DNA from: Cryptomeria japonica
Taxonomy: Eukaryota > Streptophyta > Pinopsida > Cupressales > Cupressaceae
NCBI RefSeq assembly: GCF_030272615.1
Contig: NC_081410.1
Coordinates: 286,999,957-287,063,956, forward strand
Length of the DNA: 64,000 nt
Reading direction: 5' to 3'
The notes beneath the pieces are model-generated. The model saw only the letters and a list, made by a program, of their open reading frames with translations, was not told the origin of the DNA and searched no databases. Shown here one piece after another: positions 36,901 through 42,900 of the stretch. Position numbers and translations under genes: made by a program. The number at the start of each line of letters is the position of its first letter. Position 1 is the stretch's first letter.

Positions 36901-39900
36901 TTTTTAAAGAAACCAAGGATCGATAGTATTTCATGCTTGTTTGACTTGGCCTTAGTATTCCTCAATAAAAATACTAAAAGGAATAAGCACTTAACATTTT
37001 AAATGGTGTTACAAAGCGCGGTTGTTTTGAGGACTCAATATACAATTGTTTCGCCTTTGCTTTCACTCTTAGTATTGCCAAAGTAAATCCCAGAAATCCT
37101 TCTAGCATCTGAACCACATTAAATGATCATGTGTGCTTCCTTCTTGTCTTGCCCAACTATTATACCAAAGTTGCATGTCATTCACAAACTATGATTAAGA
37201 AGAGAATCGTATTCTCAACGCAAGGCGTGAAAGGTGAAGGGAAAATCGTTTTTTCTAGCAAGCCAAAAGAAGTGCTTCGTTGAAGTAGAGAAGGAAGAGC
37301 GAAGCCATCCAAAACGAAGAACGGAAACAACGTTTAAATTGGTCTTTATGGCCACCTCCAAAGGCCGAAGTTTGGGCCAATCAACCCTTCCAATCAGTCC
37401 AATTTTTGAATGGAGCAGTGAATTAGTTTCTTTAGCATGGGGAGGGCAATAACTAAATAGGGTGTTGGAGATCTGATGATGATGCACTAAGGCATGGTTC
37501 TATGGATACTAGAACTACCAACAAGCTTGGCTACAATAGAGGTGAACAAGACCACACTTGGAAGCCACTCTAACGCTAACGGTGCCTTTGTAATGCTCCT
37601 TCTAAAAGGGGATGCTCATGCCCAAAAAAGGGCAACTTCTGAACGATATACGCTTTGTCTCTGTAATAGGAGAACTCCATCTGGAAGGGGGTTGTGGATC
37701 TTGGTTTCTTGATACCCTCCATGCACCTAGGTAAGAGCCTAGCCTCCTCATTGAACATTAGTATTCAACGATGACTTTTGCAATCCTTAAAGTTCAAATG
37801 ATAAGTCTTCACTACTAATGTATTCATCCCAAACCAATGCAGCTCATCACTTCCTCAAAGCCCCAAGACCTTCTCTAACATAGCAATGTTCACAACCTTT
37901 GGTGAACAAATGAAATATGAGACAATGATTAATCCCTGACCTATGTGATCATGCAGGATGGAGGATACGATGAAAGAGACTATTTGGAGAGATGCTTGGG
38001 ATTGAGCGCTACCATCCAAAACACCGACTAAGCCAAAGGATCCCCAGGACAAAGCTAGAGAAGGAATTCCACAACTAACATCTTGACGATGCCCGCGAAT
38101 GGAGCCCATGAACAAAGTGACATTTTTGGACAGCCAAGGAACCTCACCACCACCATGGGAAACAAGTTGAAGACCAGGGCATGAAATTGAAGGCAAGTGC
38201 TTGCACAGAATGATACAGGAGTATGCAAAATCAGAAAATAGACAATTGGAAATAACAGAAGATGAATTGGTTTCTAAAGGTAATTGCTCCATTGTAATAT
38301 GATTACTTGTGGGCCCTGATTAATGTAATTAACAAAGGGGACACAAGTTATTTATTTCCCAACTACTAGGATTCACCTTTTTGTGCCTCGAGCTTAGTGA
38401 AATCTTCTCTTCTAGTGATAATAATGAAAACAATTACAGGTAACTGAAAAGGTAGTTGAGGGTGGTTGAAATTATTAACCAGAAAGTTGTCAAAGCTTCT
38501 AGAAGGCAAATCAGAGCAATTGGATGGGTTAAATCCTAGGCATTGATCCGTAATGTAAAAACTATAAAAGCCCAGCGCCCCTCTCGATGTAAAGGGGTTA
38601 GATTTTTTAGAGGTTAGAAGGTTACAAATAGTTGTAATTAGGATAGACTAGGATTGTTGGAGAGAAATTGTTGTAATGACAGTTGAAGCAAGTGAATAAA
38701 CATTTAAGCATAATGTTTTGCCATTTGTTTTCTTATGTTAACATGTTCTTTTCATCAAATTAGCTAATGTTTAGTGATTTTAATGGTGAACTCTGAGGGT
38801 ATTTGATTTCATTTCATGTTCATACCATTGCAAGCATGTTGACTGTAGGTCTTCGTGCATGGTTAGTCCGAACACGTTATTGTTCTTAGTTCAACTATGA
38901 GTGTTTGTCGCAAGCTGAGCTGGAATTTGGTGTCTGAATGAATATCCATAGTCTGAAAAATCCTTTATTCCCTTGGAGCTACCACAATTCCTGTGGATTT
39001 GTGAGTATATCCCTCGCTAAGCAGGAACTAATTTATTTGAAGTCTCTCTACCCACAACACCAACTATTACCATCATTGTACTTAGGATCTCTAAAACCTA
39101 ATACTTTTGCTTTTATTTCCCCAATTTGAGAATCAAAGCGTCGCCAGATGCAGGCCAGCTTCCCAAGTGCATAAGTCCCCTCGTGTTTACCAGCAATAAA
39201 CATCAATCACTGAGTTATGTTGAGCAGTCAAGACCTAACAGTCGGAACCTTGAGGTTATACCCTTTGATCATTCTGAAGAGCACTAGGGATTTCCTTATC
39301 CAACAGAGAATAGGATACACTCGGCATTCTATTCTGTGTTGACTAAAAGAGCGTACTTTTCACATGTCAACAAGACCCTTGTAAAGGTGTACCTCCTTAT
39401 TTGAATTTCTAAGTTCCCGGATTACCACCTCCCTAAACTTTTGAATCAGAGATTGTCCAGCCATTGGACAACAATCCACGCTAAACCACACTCACTAAGC
39501 TCCAACATGTTGTCTCATTACCCTCATAAGAGTATGATTCCCAAGATCAGACTCCCAAGCTAGCTAGGCAACCATTCATTTTGAGTTTTATCTACAATGC
39601 CTTCCTACTTGTCTTCAAAGCATGGAATTCTTAGAATATGTGCAATTCATCATTCATCTTTCCAAGCTCTCGTAGCAATACATCTGGAGGATCTTCAACA
39701 TGGCAACAAAGTGTGTCAGTATTAGCTTGAAGTACCTTACCATATTTTACTTCAAGATACCCATAGACAATGTGCATGGTTGTCGAACCTTTTGAGTCTA
39801 TTTCATCTTCATCGTGTTGACCATTTAGAGAAACTCCAATGAAAAGAACATTGCATGCAATTATTAGAGTCAATCCTACTACTACCTTCATTGCAAAAGT

Positions 39901-42900
39901 AAGACTGACATTGGAAACTCGACACCCATAACTTGAAAAATATTTGGATCATTCCAGTACATCATCATTGTAGTGGACCTCCAATCTCATCCATCGCAGC
40001 GACCATGGATCAGAACCCAACTCATTCACTTCCATGTGAGGCACTAAATGGCTCACAAAAACCCTTGCTAAACAATTCTCACTATAGCCTAGGAAAACAA
40101 ATGGTCAAACTGTTGAGACATGGACCAGCTAGGACTCGAACCTAGGACCTTCCATACCCTGCTGGAGTGCTCTACCACTGAGCTCTTGGCCACTCTTGGA
40201 CCAGTCCATCATCGGTCTGGGTGTGGCTTATTTCCAACACCAACACCCCCCCTTAAGCCACACCTCTCGTGCGCTTGGGGCTCCTAGCCTGGACCTGGCT
40301 CTGATACCATGTTGAGACATGGACCAGCTAGGACTCGAACCCAGGACCTTCCATACGCTGCTGAAGTGCTCTACCACTGAGCTACTGGCCCCTCTTGGAC
40401 CAGTCCATCACCGGTCCGAGTGTGGCTTATTTCCAACACCAACACAAACCTTATGCCCTAGCCATTGTAAAGTAGAAACCAAGGACACGGATTTAACCTC
40501 GCATAAAATCTCCCCACAATTTTCAGCCACTAAAAAATCAATCTAAAATATTGGCATAAAAAAAAAACTTGACTAATGGACACCAAAATAACCAAAATTA
40601 CACACCACTTTAACTTGAAAAGAGTCATAACCCAAGGTGCAGCACAATTTCTCTCAAGGTAACACAACAATGAAAAAAATGACCTCACATTTTTTGGTAA
40701 ATCTGCAAGACCATTGCATAGACGCAATTTTTATAAATAAATCTACTTGGGAATCCTAGTCGTTAGAGAGAAAAAATGACATGATTTTTGACATGAAAAC
40801 TACATGATTTTCATAAAAAACCCCTATGATTTTCCTTTAAAAATAGGCATGATTTTTTTATTAAAAAATGGTGTGATTCTCGTAGAAGAAAAGATCCAAT
40901 TTCAAGCAAATAGTCTTGCTATTTTAGAAAAATCGTCCAAAACAGCTTTGTACAGAACTATACAATTCCTTACAGAAATCCTGGGACTTGTGAATTGAGA
41001 AATAAAAATGTAAAAATGCCTCACATAATTCCCTAGTCACAAATCTAGAGCAAAAATCCAAAAAATTAATCATAAAAAACACTAAAAATAGCGAACTAAA
41101 AAAAAATTCAAAAAAAACTTGTCAATAAGATGACTTTATTAACCTTATCTTCTAATAATTATTTAAAATTATTCGAACACTGCAAAATATGAATCAAGAA
41201 AACAAAAAAAATGATAAAAGACCTAACAAACAAGATAAAAATGACTTAAGGTATGGTAAATACACATTATTGTCATATGAAATTGTTCACATGATTTATA
41301 TATTCACTTAGAAGCACCTTGATTTCACATGTACATTGAAAAAGGTTACCCAAATAAAAAGTGAGATCCTTTAATGCAGCATGGATAGACTTCTTATATG
41401 AGGATAAATCATTGTTTGAGTTGTTTCCAAGGACTCAAGGATTATACTATCAAATAGCTTTTTCATTACCTCATGGATCTATTCACATATTTTATAATTT
41501 AACTAAGGTGTTCTTGAAATAATTTAATGTCAACATGGGCCTAAGAGTTACTATTTTGAACTTATTTGAGTGTGCCCAAGCACCAAATAAATGCATTAAT
41601 GATTATGTCATAAAATTCAAGTAAGTTGTGTTCTAGAATATAAATTGCTTAGCCCCCTGCATGATTTTGAATTGCAAAATAACTGTATTAAGGAAATACT
41701 TAAGCCAATTCTGGATAATGTGTATCTCAATAGCTTTGCATCTTCCATAGATCTATGTCCAAATGTCAAAACAATTGAATCCAATTTATTTGCAAGAAAT
41801 GTCTTTAAATTTGGTTCATCAACTCTAAATGCTTATGCATATCCTTCCAAATATCAAAATTCAAACGACTTTTCAAAGGGAAATGATCAAGAGAAAAATG
41901 TTAATCAAATGGTTATTGCTTCTACTTTTTGATCATCTAATTTAATGCTCCTGCAGGTTTAGAAAGTTATAAGAATCTTTGGATGATGTACTACAAAGTT
42001 TATCAAGTGCTAAGTAATTACTCTTCTTTCTACCTGTCCATTGGGTCCAAATAACCCACTTCCTCGATGTTATAAGGAGCAAACCTGATAATGCGTAGGT
42101 CTAAAGCATATAATACTCTCAAAGATAACAATATGATCCATGTAGATGGTGTTAATGATAATAGAAATCCTTCAACTCTGCCTGCAAATAGAGTCTAGAC
42201 ATTTGGGCATTTATACTAATCCACTTCCCCATCATAACAAAAATATTAAGGCACATGATATCATCATTATAGATGATATAACTGAAGCTAATGTTATAAC
42301 AAGTCATTGTTATGATGAATCTCAAGAGGCATCTTAGAAACTATGGCTACATCTTATCCTCTGACTCCATTGATTACATTTTCTAATGAGATTCCACGAA
42401 ATGATAATTATGGTCCATAGTACATTGTAGGGAAGATAAAGAATACATTCATTAATGATACCGATCCCAAATCAATAAAACATATTTACATCAGAATTTT
42501 TTGGTAACTAATCATACGGAACCAACATTCAAGAGTATCATTGATAATGACAAAGTAGGATAGCATTTATCACGCATTTATCATTAACAGCTGATACTTA
42601 ATAATCTAGGTTAACTTGAAGTAGATTTGCGTGCATTTACTTAATTTGCCTAGACTAATATTACAAAAGAGAATTTTCTCATACACTTGCAAACGACGTT
42701 TTAAAATAACAATTTAGAGTAGATAAGGAATAAAATAAATAGTACCGATATTTCCGACGAGCATATATGGAGCCACTGATTAATCATCTGCCAATACACA
42801 TTCCAAAATTACAAAAGATTGAGAGTAATCCCTGACAAATATATTTAATGATAAAAGGATTTCACATCTTTGGGTGGTGCACAAAAATGAATCATGAAAA

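Larger units (their letters stand above)
40106..40449 (-). mobile_element. Complete TRIM retroelement with tRNA-like LTRs and 5 bp TSD
   Basis: CAAAC at 40106-40110 and 40445-40449 is a perfect target duplication. Between them are two 135-base LTRs (40111-40245 and 40310-40444) that differ at only about eight or nine bases. Each reads TGTTGGTGTTGG...TCTCAACA on the minus strand. The internal domain is only 64 bases: PBS TGGTATCAGAGCC directly after the 5' LTR and polypurine tract TTAAGGGGGGG directly before the 3' LTR. It has no coding capacity. Ends, PBS, PPT and TSD are all correct, so this is a complete terminal-repeat retrotransposon in miniature, needing proteins from another element. 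Each LTR holds a tRNA-like sequence. It sits in the 28.5 kb helicase intron in gene orientation. Confidence 0.92.

Noticed and set aside
39631-39891. 86-codon minus-strand frame with a hydrophobic start
   Set aside because: No recognised family and no second copy; a loose resemblance to Cys-His stretches at 10061-10261 and 10687-10929 was too weak to use.
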